Source: Gracilaria gracilis (Eukaryota; Rhodophyta; Florideophyceae; Gracilariales; Gracilariaceae). From it: DNA of 64,000 bases. Positions within the stretch are counted from its first letter, which is position 1; every line of letters begins with the position of its first letter. A model generated the notes under the pieces. That model was not told the origin of the DNA and ran no database searches. It saw only the letters and a list, made by a program, of their open reading frames with translations. Of this stretch, positions 53,997 through 64,000 are shown piece by piece. The stretch is from NCBI GenBank assembly GCA_030374805.1, contig JARGSG010000189.1:2046001-2110000 (forward strand), read 5' to 3'. The position numbers and the translations under genes were made by a program.

Positions 53997-55085
53997 TCAG
54001 AGCATTCCACCACCCTTGACGTCAAACAACGTAATAGGTTTTCGCAAAGCAAACACCTCCAGTAGCCTCCCGGCTATTGCAGCTGTAGGCGGTGCGAACA
54101 ACTCAATGTCGTTTTTCTCATGTCCCGCACCTCCTTTGCCAACATATCTTCCATCAGACCTCTTGCACGCTATCATAGATTCGACTTCATCCCGCGAAAA
54201 CCATCTAGCATGCTCCAGCTCGTGCGGATCAATAGATATCCGCTCTGACTCTGCTTGGGCAACACATCCAAGCATCAGCGAGTATGGAAAGGGCCACGGC
54301 TGAGACGTGAAGAATCGGACGCGCCCAACTCGCACACCGGACTCCTCGAAAACCTCTCTTCGAACCGCGTCTTCAACTCCCTCGCCATGTTCCATGAACC
54401 CAGCTAGGCATGAATACAGCCCAGGTGGGAATCGACTCTGTCTACCAAGCAAGGTTCGTCCCCCAGACGAATCTAACACCAGCATGATGACGACCGGGTC
54501 GGTGCGAGGATGCCATAGGCTTTTGCATTGCGTTTCGTTATCCACACAAATCTCGGGCGGGTTTATATTCGAAATACTGCGTACGCAACGACGTCGAGCT
54601 CCGCCTTGATCTGATTCTGTTTGCGCCCCGCATCGTCCACAAAACCTATGGCTTTCATGAAAGGCGAGAAGTGACCGGGCTTGGGCGGCTATCGCAGCTT
54701 GGGCGACAGATATTCTGGAGAACACGGATCTTAAGTGAATGAACTGCGCATCAGATGGGATGTTGGGTTCATCGGCGAGCACCGGTAATCTTATTGCGAC
54801 GTATGGAATGTTGTCCGCATCAACACCAAGGAACACAGGGTCTTCTGCCGAAATGGGAAAATGTGCGCAATCAGTAGCGGATAGAAGTGCAAGTGACGCA
54901 GAGGCTTCAGACGAGCGGATCAGAACCTGTAGTCGAGAGTTGAAGACGAGATGCTTCGCGTCTGGATGAGCAAATTGAGAAGCGGTGTCCGAGTCGCGAC
55001 GGTGATTATTGAGCCGGTTCAGAGAGGGACCACCGAAAACGCACGGCTTCAAATCAAGGATTTGTGAAGGCTGCATAACTCGCAT
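53997..55085 (-). CDS. NudC-type NADH pyrophosphatase (Nudix hydrolase)
   Basis: Intact 362-residue protein that hydrolyses NADH, and in bacterial and animal relatives NAD-capped RNA, to NMNH plus AMP. Residues 1-140 form the variable N-terminal domain. A four-Cys zinc ribbon follows (FCGRCG at 148-153, further Cys near 167 and 180-187, with a longer loop than usual). The Nudix box GFMEHGEGVEDAVRREVFEE with SGV lies at 229-251 and contains the metal-binding RE..EE residues. The NADH-specific signature SQPWPFPYSLM follows at 261-271. This Nudix-then-SQPWPFP order is diagnostic of NudC/NUDT12-type enzymes; the ankyrin repeats of animal NUDT12 are absent. It is intronless. Confidence 0.93.
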   Translation of the reverse strand: MRVMQPSQILDLKPCVFGGPSLNRLNNHRRDSDTASQFAHPDAKHLVFNSRLQVLIRSSEASASLALLSATDCAHFPISAEDPVFLGVDADNIPYVAIRLPVLADEPNIPSDAQFIHLRSVFSRISVAQAAIAAQARSLLAFHESHRFCGRCGAQTESDQGGARRRCVRSISNINPPEICVDNETQCKSLWHPRTDPVVIMLVLDSSGGRTLLGRQSRFPPGLYSCLAGFMEHGEGVEDAVRREVFEESGVRVGRVRFFTSQPWPFPYSLMLGCVAQAESERISIDPHELEHARWFSRDEVESMIACKRSDGRYVGKGGAGHEKNDIELFAPPTAAIAGRLLEVFALRKPITLFDVKGGGML

Positions 55086-55330
55086 ATCTGTGATTGCAGC
55101 AGACTGGCAGTTCTGAGCAATTTCCCACAGTCATAAATATGGGTTACGCATGACTAGAGATACGAGGGATAATCATCAGAAACGGGGCCGGAAGCGCCCA
55201 GTGGACTGGTAATATTTACCGAAGTAATAAAGTTATCAGGGGTACCGTTGGTAGATAGCTGTCTACTGAAGTAGACAGCTATCTACCAACGGTACTGTAC
55301 CCTTGATAACTTTATTGTTGGTGAGGCTTT
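55086..55330. other. Spacer with a perfect hairpin
   Basis: The sequence between the Nudix gene start and the piggyBac element holds a 25-bp perfect inverted repeat (55242-55266 and 55271-55295, loop TGAA), flanked by further imperfect pairing of AAAGTTATCA with TGATAACTTT. It may be a small foldback element. There is no gene. Confidence 0.7.
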
Positions 55331-55334
55331 TTAA

Positions 55335-55470
55335 CCCTTTAAGAACTGAAATCTTATGTCTACATATGTAGACATAAGAAGTAAACCTGATTGGGTGACA
55401 GTAAAACCAATTGGTCGACGGACTGCCAGGTGGTTTAGATTCTTATGTCTACAATAGTAGACATAAGGAA
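55335..55470 (+). repeat. Left terminal repeat and two subterminal palindromes
   Basis: It starts with CCCTTTAAGAACTGAAAT, then the palindrome TCTTATGTCTAC-ATAT-GTAGACATAAGA, and about 90 bp on TCTTATGTCTAC-AATA-GTAGACATAAGG. The arms probably bind transposase. Confidence 0.8.
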
Positions 55471-55679
55471 AATCGTCCTTATTGGCAATTGGTGAGATGT
55501 TGACTGATTGCTACCAATTGATAACGATAATGTGGAGCTGTATTGCTCCAATGGAAAGCGTACTGGCAGCGTAGCGCCGTAATTTGCGTCGCAGATCAGC
55601 AAAGCTGCATCTCACACAATCTCACCCAAACAGAGTGCATCCAACAAATTCAGTGGATTTTATGGCCGACTAAAAGCAC

Positions 55680-57803
55680 ATGAGCAGAGCTTTCCGACCG
55701 CCAAAATGCTTGGACAATTTGCGGCGCTGTGTCCATGGCAACACAAGATCCAGCTTCGTCAAGAACATTATGCCTACGCCTCCAGTTTTGTTGCCAGTTC
55801 TAAGCGTCGCAGAAAAACAACCAATGCCCTCAAACGAACATGAATGCAATTTTGACACGGTCGGTCAGTACTGCTACGATGAAGACGATCCCGAAGAATT
55901 CGTTGTCTCTGCATTGGGAGCAGCAGAAGAATCAGGCTTGTACGACAATGTGCCATATTGCGCGCAATGGCGGAAAAAAAGCGGATTGTACTTAGCAAAA
56001 GAGGCGCTGATACGGAGGGCATATGAACATAGGGGCGAACTAGGGCTGTTTATGCTATTTCTGAACGGCACTTTTCTCAATTGCATTCGAACCTGGACTG
56101 GCAAAGAGCTATGTAGAAGAGGGAAACGGACCAAGCCCTTGTGAAGGGACGAACTGCTTGCATATCTCGGACTTGAGCTCGCCTCATCACTACACCGCTT
56201 GAACAGGCTTCGAGACTACTGGTCTTCGAACGACTTGTTGGGAAACTCCTTTTTCAAGAAGGTCATGGGACGTGATGTGTTCCTAAACATTCGATCTGCT
56301 TTACGAATTTATCCATCCTACGACCATGACGTTGCATGTACAGATCCCTTGTGGCATTGTCGCCACCTTCTCGAACATTTCGCTCGCAATGCGGCTACGA
56401 TTGCCATTCCGGTAGGTATTAGCTCGCTTGATGAAAACACAGTACGCTGCAAAGCTCGAACTCGCGCTCGTTCTTACATGAAGTCTAAACCAGTCAAATT
56501 TGGGATACGGTTTTATGCAGTTGTAGGCTGGTCGCATGCATATTTACATTCATTTCAGGATAACGGATCTGGAAACAAAAGTGGAGAGGCACCTGTGGAG
56601 AGGTACACCAAGGTTTTTCGAGACCTAAGAGGAGCAGTGGAACGTAAGGTTGATGGCAAGCTGCTTCCCAAGTCGTCGCCCTCTGCTCTTTGGTGCGCTC
56701 AAATTGCGCATCAAACCTGTCTTCACCCAACGCAGGTCAATAGGCGTCTGGTTGTTATGGACAACTTTTACACGAGACATCTGCTAGCGAAACAACTACG
56801 AGTTCTCAGTGACGACGAATGCAAGGTATTAGGAACTGTAAGGTTTAATAACGTGGACGGTATAAACCGTCCTGCTTTAAAAGAAGCTATTGAAGCATTG
56901 AAGCACGAGCGTCGAGGAGAATGGCGGTTGGTCCAGGTCTACGAAAAAGGAGCGCGTGCAAGCGATCCGATCCGTGTAGCGGACAAAACAGGCTTTCTAG
57001 TATTCAAAGACCGCTCGGTGGTCTCGTTTTACACCAATGATTTGGCGGACACGCCAACTGCTAGAATTCATTCACCCGATGAGCATTCTATCAAATGCGT
57101 ACATGGGCTCGCACCTCTTCAGCGTTGGATTGGCGCCGAATCATTACGACGCACAACTCTGCAGGTTCCCGCCGTCATCGTCGCTTACAATTTATTTATG
57201 AACGGCGTTGATCGCTTCGATCAGCTACGCTCAACTATAGCAACACTACGCAGAGAAAGACGAGTACCAATGAGTCTCTTGACATTCACGCTGGACGCCT
57301 GCATCCTAAACGGCCACGGACTTCTGAAAGCGATAACCCCACACGGTGACACAAACATTCATATTTCGGGTATGAAACAGCGCATTGTAATGCAACTGGT
57401 TCAAGAACATGTGGAATACAAGCAAAAGCGAGCATCGCTTACTCCAATCAGTGCAGGGGATAACAATTCGGGGGTGCATCTTACCGTAGAGGCCCAGTCA
57501 TCATCACCGCATGTCCTGCTCGAAACTGTAGCAGGTAAGCGAGTTCACTGCGTTCTGTGCAGTCTGCTGTCGCGATCACTTCGCAAGGGCTATACCAAGT
57601 ACTCTTGCACCCAATGCAAGAGAGGTTTCCATGTGAATTGTTTCTCTTTGTTTCATAATAAGGAGCAGTTGAGACAGTCACGTCCAGAGATATACGATAC
57701 TATCCATTCTGCTCAGCAGGCGCTGCACAGCAAACCTCACCGCAACAGGCCAAACTGTGTCACAAGTAGTCTATCTACTGCCAATTTGGTGCACAAACCG
57801 TAA
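55680..57803 (+). pseudogene. piggyBac-type transposase I, one in-frame stop
   Basis: One frame runs from MSRAFRPPKC (55680) to 57803 with a single TGA at 56142 that the sister copy at 38113-40152 lacks. It fits a CGA-to-TGA change. The DDE_Tnp_1_7 triad is complete: SSLDENTVRC, VVMDNFYTRH and NGVDRFDQL. The N-terminal acidic region and a conserved LFMLFLNGTFLNCIR block precede it. The C-terminus carries CVLCSLL, then YSCTQCKRGFHVNCFSLFH, a Cys/His zinc-binding domain typical of piggyBac transposases. It cuts and pastes the element at TTAA. A product would need read-through of the stop, or an intact copy elsewhere must supply transposase. Confidence 0.92.
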
Positions 57804-57805
57804 AC

Positions 57806-58330
57806 TTACTCTTCCTTGAACCCCATGTAGTGTCCGGCGTCGTCCGGCCAAACTGCGCGTATTCCCTCCAAAGCGCAATGCGGGATCTGTATTCTCTGGC
57901 CGCTGCCCAGGAAGCCGTGGCGCTCATAGATGTATGTCTTGTACGCGCTTTCTCGCGCTTGATTGTTGAATTGCGCACTAGCAGATGATGGGAATTGGGT
58001 CCTTGTCTTATCCAGAATCAACGAGCCAAACTGTACCCAATAGCAAGGAGTTCCGCCGCATTTGAGGCAAGCGACATCTTCATTATCCCTGGTTTGAACG
58101 GGGATCTTCTGCGCAAAGCTTCCTTGTACACCAGCCTCCTGATGCGGGGGAGCAGACCACGTAACCAAAGTGCGCCCGTCTGTAATCTTTACGATTTCGC
58201 TATCGTGTGTAGATCTGGCTTGGCCTTCACTCTGTGTGTTCGACTCCTGCTGTGTGTCGATTGTGAGCTGGTGCTTGCTCGTGTCCCCTGACGTATTGGG
58301 ACACCACCCTAGTATATGCTCGTTCTCCAT
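57806..58330 (-). CDS. Conserved second protein of the piggyBac element (zinc-ribbon-like)
   Basis: The likely start is MENEHILGWCPN at 58330; the open frame extends to 58483. The stop codon lies 3 bp from the transposase stop on the opposite strand. The N-terminal half is Ser/Thr/Gln-rich. The C-terminal half, TRDNEDVACLKCGGTPCYW through AYKTYIYERHGFLGSG and CALEGI..VWPDDAGHYMGF, is conserved in the relic at 37819-38110, next to a diverged transposase. Conservation between two diverged elements shows that it is a genuine element gene. CxxCGG suggests metal binding. I do not recognise the family. A role as a transposition helper is possible, but inferred only from position. Confidence 0.75.
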   Translation of the reverse strand: MENEHILGWCPNTSGDTSKHQLTIDTQQESNTQSEGQARSTHDSEIVKITDGRTLVTWSAPPHQEAGVQGSFAQKIPVQTRDNEDVACLKCGGTPCYWVQFGSLILDKTRTQFPSSASAQFNNQARESAYKTYIYERHGFLGSGQRIQIPHCALEGIRAVWPDDAGHYMGFKEE

Positions 58331-58906
58331 ATCTGTGCCCAGTTCTTCGTGCGCTCTTTGCGCATTCGTGTAGCACACAAGTGGAGGAGAGTAGAACGCT
58401 ATTGCAATTGTTGGTCGTGGCCACTGTAGTTTTGCCGAGCGCGATAGCCACGATAACGAAGGCAACGGAGTGGTACACACCACACCCGGCTTCCGAGTAC
58501 ACTGGCTAGCGCGGCAGTGTCCAAGAGAATGTATTCAGTAGAGCGGTGGAAATGACAGAAGGGCGTGGCAGTACGGGACAAACGTTCCTTTTTTTGTTGT
58601 GCTAGATGGCGGGTGCGATGGGACGGCACGACCACTTTACGCGATAGCGCAGTAGTGCTCTCAAAGGACGAAGTTTCCGCGGAGCATGGTTGTCACATAA
58701 AGGATATTAGTGAACGGCACGGTTCTGAGCGCCCATGGGAAAGACCGAGATCTGGTGGGTGCCATGACTCGCACGGCTGCGCAGGGTGGGGGCAGCTGCA
58801 TAAAGTGCACTTGCTCTGCAGGTGGAAGCAAACGCGCCTTTCAATCAACTTCAACGCGTCTGAGAGCCAACCACGTGTGATCCACCTTGACTTCTTACTG
58901 GCTTGT

Positions 58907-58953
58907 TCTTATGTCTACTATTGTAGACATAAGAAATTCCAGGTCTCAAAGGG
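58907..58953 (-). repeat. Right terminal repeat with one subterminal palindrome
   Basis: Read inward: CCCTTTGAGACCTGGAATTT, then a single TCTTATGTCTAC..GTAGACATAAGA palindrome. It is the inverted partner of the left end. Confidence 0.8.
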
Positions 58954-58957
58954 TTAA

Positions 58958-60271
58958 GGTTAGGAGTTCGTTTCGCGCTTTCCGTCCAAACAGGTTGTCA
59001 AGATCTAATGTAATATTTCCTCTCAAAACCGATAATATTCGGTGCCTTGGGATGGTCCTATTTTTCAAAAGTTTACTACGAAGGTACAGGTAACGCCACT
59101 GTACCTTCCCAAAAGCTCTCACTGACTCAGTTTTAGTACTTACATGTAGAATATATATCATCTTCTTTATTGTATGCTGCATTTTTCTATTTCTGAACTG
59201 CAACAAAGCTTCAAAAGAGTGTCTCCTCCAGCTAGAGCTACAGTAAAGTTAGCTAGTGTGTTCGAGAGAGCACCTTGCGATCTTCGAGTCGCCCAACGCC
59301 TCACCATGAATTTGCTCTACAACAACTCATAACCGTGATGATTGTAGCCAGTATTAACTTACTCGTTCTCATGAGAACGAGTTGTTAATACTGTAGGGTA
59401 TTACGAAGGCCTACTGTTCACGAAGCCAAAGATCCGGCTTCAATTTCGGTTGTATGCAGAGGGCGACAGCGCAAGGCTTTGCAAGGCTTTGCAAGGCTTT
59501 GCAAGGCTTGCTTGTGCAGTAGAAGGAAAGCCACTTTGATGTGCAGGTGGTCATACCGCCTAACATTAGGCATTCGCAGACTGCATTGGCGAACACAGGC
59601 TAGAGAGCTACAGATAATGCTTCGAAGATGATCGATGATCAGCGCATTTAGGAATTCGTAATGACAGATGATGAATGGAATTTGCTTTGCTGTGCGCGTG
59701 TTGTGCTGGTGTTCACGATCGATCATGTCGTTCTCCTCGCATTGAATCCGCCTCAGGGGGATTGCAGCAGGCAGAAGGCACCAACCGAGAACGAGAGCGA
59801 GAGCATACGCCAATGAGATGACCACAAGTGTTATAATTGCCACCGCGCTCAATGAGGTTCCTTGGAGGTTCAAATCGAAACCTTGCAGCAAACAGTTTGC
59901 TCGGTGGGCGGGAGGCGCTCCCGCCGTGAATTTGTACACGCGCCCTGCCCATTGGTGAGTTGGACGCGCTTACAAGTGCGCAACTACCCTGCGCTCGTTT
60001 ATAGCGTCGATTGGCAACTCGGAAACGATGATGCGCTCAACGATGTTTGCCATAGCGCGGCCAAAGGCTACTGGTGGAAACGCCACGCACCAGTATGGGC
60101 CATACTTCCCTGTGCGCTCATGAGATCCCATCGGAGGATCTTTGCGCAGCAACTGAAACGCTGCCGTGAGACAAAGGTGCTTAAATATCGCCGCCAACTC
60201 TCGGGCTTACACATTCCTCCCCGCCGGCGTCTTCGTTGATCCTCAACTGCTTTCGTACAACCACCGTCGAC
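58958..60271. other. Intergenic region with hairpin and short tandem repeat
   Basis: No gene is supported. It contains an inverted repeat at 59349-59393 (CAGTATTAAC..ACTCGTTCTC/GAGAACGAGT..GTTAATACTG), four copies of a 10-bp GCAAGGCTTT unit near 59470-59510, and the promoter of the next gene with an AAATAT segment near 60181. A 173-codon minus-strand frame (59418-59939) crosses the tandem repeat and is not called. Confidence 0.5.
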
Positions 60272-60931
60272 ATGATTGCTACCATAGCTGCTTTCCTCGC
60301 CGCTCTGGCGCTGCTTTTCGTACACGCTCACGCCCAGGACTGCGCCCCCGGCACGTTTCGTACCACCGATCCGAACAACGGCCAGGTTATCTGCCCGCCG
60401 TGTCCGCCGAACACCATCAGCGACGTGGTGAACTCGCCTTCTTGTCGCCCGTGCAGCCCCAACTCAGTCGCTGCCGCCTCTCGCACCACGTGCTTCTGCA
60501 ACCCCGGGTTTTTGTTCGTACCGTCCACCGGCACATGTGCTCGCTGCCCCGCCGGCCAGTTCCGCCAAGGGCCAAATGTCAACTTCTTAACAGAATGTAT
60601 CGCATGCGCTCCAAACTCGTTCCCGGACCTTGCACAAACTACGTGCTTCTGCAACGCAGGATTTTTCTTCAACAGTGAAGGAGGCTGTACGCCGTGCCAG
60701 CCTGGCACATTCCGTGCAGGCGCCAACGTTAATTTCGCTGGCGCTTGCACGCCCTGTCCGCCCGGACAGGTGCAGACCGGCGCTGCTGGGACCAGTTGCA
60801 CCACGTGCCCAAGTGGTTCAAGGGCAAGCGGCGCTATAGTGTGTCTACCGGACATTGTCTTCTCCACTCCGACCATACCCAACATTCCCGTATTCATACC
60901 ACCCGTTATTCCTAACGTGTTCCCTGCGTAG
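60272..60931 (+). CDS. Small secreted cysteine-rich repeat protein
   Basis: Translation from MIATIAAFLAAL (60272) gives 219 residues. An upstream in-frame ATG at 60236 would put 12 residues before the signal peptide and is less likely. Residues 1-22 form a signal peptide ending in HAHA. Four to five CxxC-containing repeats (CPPNTISD, CFCNPGFLF, CARCPAGQFRQGPNVNF, CTPCQPGTFRAGANVNF, CPPGQVQTGA) follow, of the GCC2/GCC3 or EGF-like type. The tail is Pro/Ile/Val-rich (IPVFIPPVIPNVFPA) with no anchor. It resembles the larger protein at 45994 in repeat type, so both probably belong to a cell-surface or wall protein group. No catalytic domain is seen. Confidence 0.85.
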   Translation: MIATIAAFLAALALLFVHAHAQDCAPGTFRTTDPNNGQVICPPCPPNTISDVVNSPSCRPCSPNSVAAASRTTCFCNPGFLFVPSTGTCARCPAGQFRQGPNVNFLTECIACAPNSFPDLAQTTCFCNAGFFFNSEGGCTPCQPGTFRAGANVNFAGACTPCPPGQVQTGAAGTSCTTCPSGSRASGAIVCLPDIVFSTPTIPNIPVFIPPVIPNVFPA

Positions 60932-63900
60932 AACACTTCTTCACTTGGAACGCCACTGGCGTGCATGACGAGAAATCTCCGCCGGTTGGACCGCAACCTC
61001 CTACCATGGTAGTAGTTTCTCTTTATTGCTTGGTCATCGAGCGCTGACGCTTGATGACTTCATTGCCAAATTGCAATCTCTTGCCTCGTTGTAGTAAACA
61101 CTCACCTTCGTCACCATGATCATGTTCGTCTTCACAAGATTAGACGCCCAACAATGCAAATCCCACAGCGCATATTCGACGAAGAAAACCGCAGTAAAAA
61201 GCTTCTGCTAGCTAGAGTACCCTCTCATCCTTTGCACTGTCTTGAAGCTGCGCTCATACTGTAACGCCTATGTCTGGTATCGGCTTTATCCTGAGCATGT
61301 CCTCGAAAAAAGTCCAGGCTATTGCCTGGACTTTACGCACAATCGTAAGTTACGACACCCCCGTTCTTTTTTTCTTTTTGTGAGGGTGAACAGTGACAAG
61401 GACAGTGTCACCGGGAGTGATACTTCCGGCTTTCTCGAATGGCTCACTCTCGAGTGGCGGTAGAAACGGTCTTCCTCAATAGGATTCAAGAACTGGACGA
61501 AAAAAACTGCCGTCTTCTTATAGGCGGCACAAGTGGTAGATGTAGATCGCCTGACCGTTGTGTGCCCCTCCGCCGATGAGCTCTGACGAGCGTGAATGAA
61601 GAGGCGAAAGTGGAGAGGCTCAATGGGCAGAACCGACCAAAATCATCGGTACCGAAATGCTCACGCAGAACAGGGAACAACACACAACAACAAGGACTAT
61701 ACTTCAGCAATAAAACTATTGAACCCCCTAAACGAGAGAGAGGGGAGACCCGGGATGTCGTTAAACTCGCCCTTGTGATCGGCGCACCGATCGCTTACGG
61801 ACTTGGGACGTCCAAAAACTCACATAGGCGATCGGCGCACTGTTCGCCTCTCCGGACTCGGGATGTCGCTAAACTCGGCCGCGTGATCGACCTTGGCGCC
61901 CATGGCACGTCGATCGCCGTCCGGACCTTGGTGGTATGTCGCTAAACTGCCCCCGGTTAGCTGCTCCGGAAGCAGTAGGCACGGAATCGGACATCGGAAG
62001 ACGACTCTACCACCGTTTCCCTGACTTTTTCTTTCTACGAATGAGGTCCAATGGAACCGTTCGTACACTGAGGGTTTTGCAGGGTTTTCCCCGGGGGCTT
62101 ACGTTAGAGCCGGAAAAGGTTGATCCGACGAGTGCTGGTTCTCTTTATCTAATGTCGCCGAAGGCATGGGGGTTAGAAAAGGGGATGCTGTCATGGTCTC
62201 AAGGGCAGCACAACGTGGCCCGTGCAGAGCGCCTTGTCGTGGTGTGCCCCTCTGCCGATGACCCATAACGAGGGTGAGTGAAGAGATATGACGAACATGA
62301 ATAGGAACATGGGATACAACGGCGATGATTGTCGGTAGCGAAATGCTCACGCAGCCGAGAGTACCTTTAAGACCTAACGCTGTTTTCGCAACAAAACATA
62401 GCTCAGTGAGCGTAACACAGCTGAAGAGTTTTAGGTTGTAGCTAGCTTATCAAAGACGCGTTATAGGTATTGGGGGTTCCTTCTACGAACCCCACGCGAT
62501 ATGAGAATAAATAGGCGTATCTCGCTCACAATTAAGAAGAAGAAGAGGGAGAGAGGGCGCGGGAATACTTTCTTAGAAATACTACATAATACCGGCGGTA
62601 CCAGTGTGCCTAATGTGGCAATAGATCTGTAATTAAGTGGCTACGCTTTCAAAGAAGGCGATATGGGTTGTTAGGGATCTTCGGCAAGCCCGACACGATA
62701 CGAAAGAGAAGGGTACGTGCCTCTTCTCTTTCTTCTTTGCTATGGTTTTGAGTTCCCTATTCCCCAACTCCGGGAGAACTACTCTTCCAAGCACTTCCCT
62801 TTCCTTCAAAAAGGACAAAGGACAAAATCGTAAGTATTTCATCAAATGGAAAAAAGCCTTCAATATCTATCTGTCGGATCATATACAAAGGTAGCGAGCG
62901 CCGAAATGCATACGTAATTTCAAAGTATGTTTCCTTGCCCCTATTTGTGAGCCTGTCTTATTACTCCTTCGATCAGTTATGAGCCCGGTTTGATGATCGC
63001 TCCTGGCATGGGTCCGTCATAAAGGTCAAGGGTAATGTGATGAGGTCCGTAAGCAATTGCAACAGCGACAACAACATGTTGTACCCTTATGGGTACGGAC
63101 ATTAGAAAAGCGACGCAATCTCACTCTCCAAGACTTGATAAGACAATTTTCACATAGGATGTTGGCCTTGATGGGAGAAAACGATCTGAAGAGAAAGGTT
63201 TACTTCAACCTAGAAATCTGAAGGTTGATGCCCGCATTAACGAAAGAGAAGGGTACGAACCAACTATCTAATTATGACACGATGCATTAACCTACTGGGG
63301 TCGCATTGAACAGTCTGTGTTTCCTGCTTTGCTGATTAAATGGACGTGATGCAAAGACGAAAAACAGTCTGCGATGAAAAAGCTTCACCATTTACGTTCG
63401 TCGGTTGTCAATGAAAAGTTGTTGATGTCGCTGAAAATGAGCGAGTGGAAAGGCTGAGAAAGCCAATGAAGCACCACTGGACATGCCCGACGTCAACGTT
63501 TAGATAATGGTTCGCGAAAATTAGGTTCACGAGTCAGTAGATCCTCAACTACATGAGAAATGACTCCATTCTACACTGGGCTCCAAACTGTTTACCGCGA
63601 ACTTCATGGTAAACGCCGTTTACAAACGCTACCCTGAAGTTCAGGGTAAACAGTTTGTAGTGAGCCTGAAGCAACTACATGAGACTACGTGTACACGACG
63701 AAATGAGTTGTCGTCCGAGCAGAACGAGCAATATTTGCTACGAGATATGCAATGGCCGCAGACGTTTTTGGGCTTCCTGAGGAAGATAAACCGATTACAA
63801 GATAGTTGTTTTCTAATGAGAGAAATGGAAGACTTACCCGGCGCAAGTTCGCCAAGAAAAAGGAGAAGAAGGAAAAGACAGGTACGTAACTCTAATAGTA

Positions 63901-64000
63901 CGTTGAATTCGGTGTGGGCGCAAACGGTCTGGAGATTAAGACACATCCAAGATGCATGTCTATGTGTGATCGCTGCACGATTGCAATAAATCTTCACACC
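60932..64000. other. Repeat-bearing region without a supported gene
   Basis: Only short frames occur. Seen here: a hairpin AAAGTCCAGGC/GCCTGGACTTT at about 61307-61332; three direct repeats around GGATGTCGNTAAACTCG (about 61754, 61861 and 61935); a diverged duplicate of about 130 bp (61558-61670 and 62237-62355) ending GGTANCGAAATGCTCACGC; and an imperfect long hairpin at 63579-63667 (AAACTGTTTACC..GGTAAACAGTTT with TGAAGTTC arms). They are probably old non-autonomous elements. Confidence 0.5.

Larger units (their letters stand above)
55331..58957 (+). mobile_element. piggyBac-type element I with TTAA target sites
   Basis: The 3.6-kb element is flanked by TTAA (55331-55334 and 58954-58957). 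Its ends read CCCTTTAAGAACTGAAAT inward from the left and CCCTTTGAGACCTGGAAT inward from the right, matching the piggyBac pattern of TTAA plus CCCT-type termini. Palindromes of TTATGTCTAC..GTAGACATAA lie near both ends: two on the left (about 55351-55379 and 55441-55470) and one on the right (58908-58934). It carries two genes arranged tail-to-tail. A single stop in the transposase is the only damage seen, so the insertion is recent. Confidence 0.9.

Noticed and set aside
59418-59939. 173-codon minus-strand frame with one hydrophobic segment
   Set aside because: It crosses a 10-bp tandem repeat near its C-terminus and shows no family; one hydrophobic stretch is weak evidence.

Overview
The window is eukaryotic nuclear DNA. 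The few intact host-like genes are almost intron-free: one 97-bp GT-AG intron is seen. They are separated by long stretches of nested, decaying transposable elements. Secreted cysteine-rich GCC2/GCC3-type proteins, an SV2-like transporter, very few introns and heavy transposon load fit a florideophyte red macroalga of the Chondrus type best. That is an inference from gene style, not a proven identification.

Layout. Positions 1-760 hold an array of short palindromic foldback elements. Positions 1490-15160 are a mosaic of mobile-element genes: two copies of a Plavaka-like (CACTA/KDZ-related) DNA transposon in opposite orientations, fragments of two other element-borne genes, a long unknown reading frame, and a decayed gene region encoding a DPPY-type DNA amino-methyltransferase followed by a SET domain. 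Positions 15660-17650 are a hAT transposase relic. Positions 18450-20035 hold host-like gene relics (WD40, possibly an oligopeptide transporter). Positions 20830-22145 are foldback elements and a tandem array of hairpin units. Positions 22448-26162 encode a long protein (one stop, one frameshift) with a ParB-like domain and a C-terminal 2-oxoglutarate/Fe(II)-dioxygenase-like domain. A ketopantoate-reductase-like gene lies convergently next to it. Positions 27437-32448 are the best-preserved Plavaka-like element, which abuts a Ty3/gypsy retroelement remnant (32453-36700, minus strand).

Positions 37700-45123 hold two piggyBac-type elements. One carries two inverted 838-bp insertions. A compact host-gene island follows at 45900-55090: a secreted GCC2/GCC3 protein, an SV2-like transporter, an AIM24-domain protein and a NudC-type NADH pyrophosphatase. 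A nearly intact piggyBac element with TTAA target sites occupies 55331-58957, then a second secreted cysteine-rich protein at 60272-60931. The last 3 kb shows only repeats and hairpins.

Most notable are mobile-element-associated genes that look like a DNA/chromatin modification toolkit: a DNA methyltransferase joined to SET, and ParB joined to a dioxygenase. A second notable point is the two-gene piggyBac design, in which a conserved zinc-ribbon-like protein is encoded tail-to-tail with the transposase.
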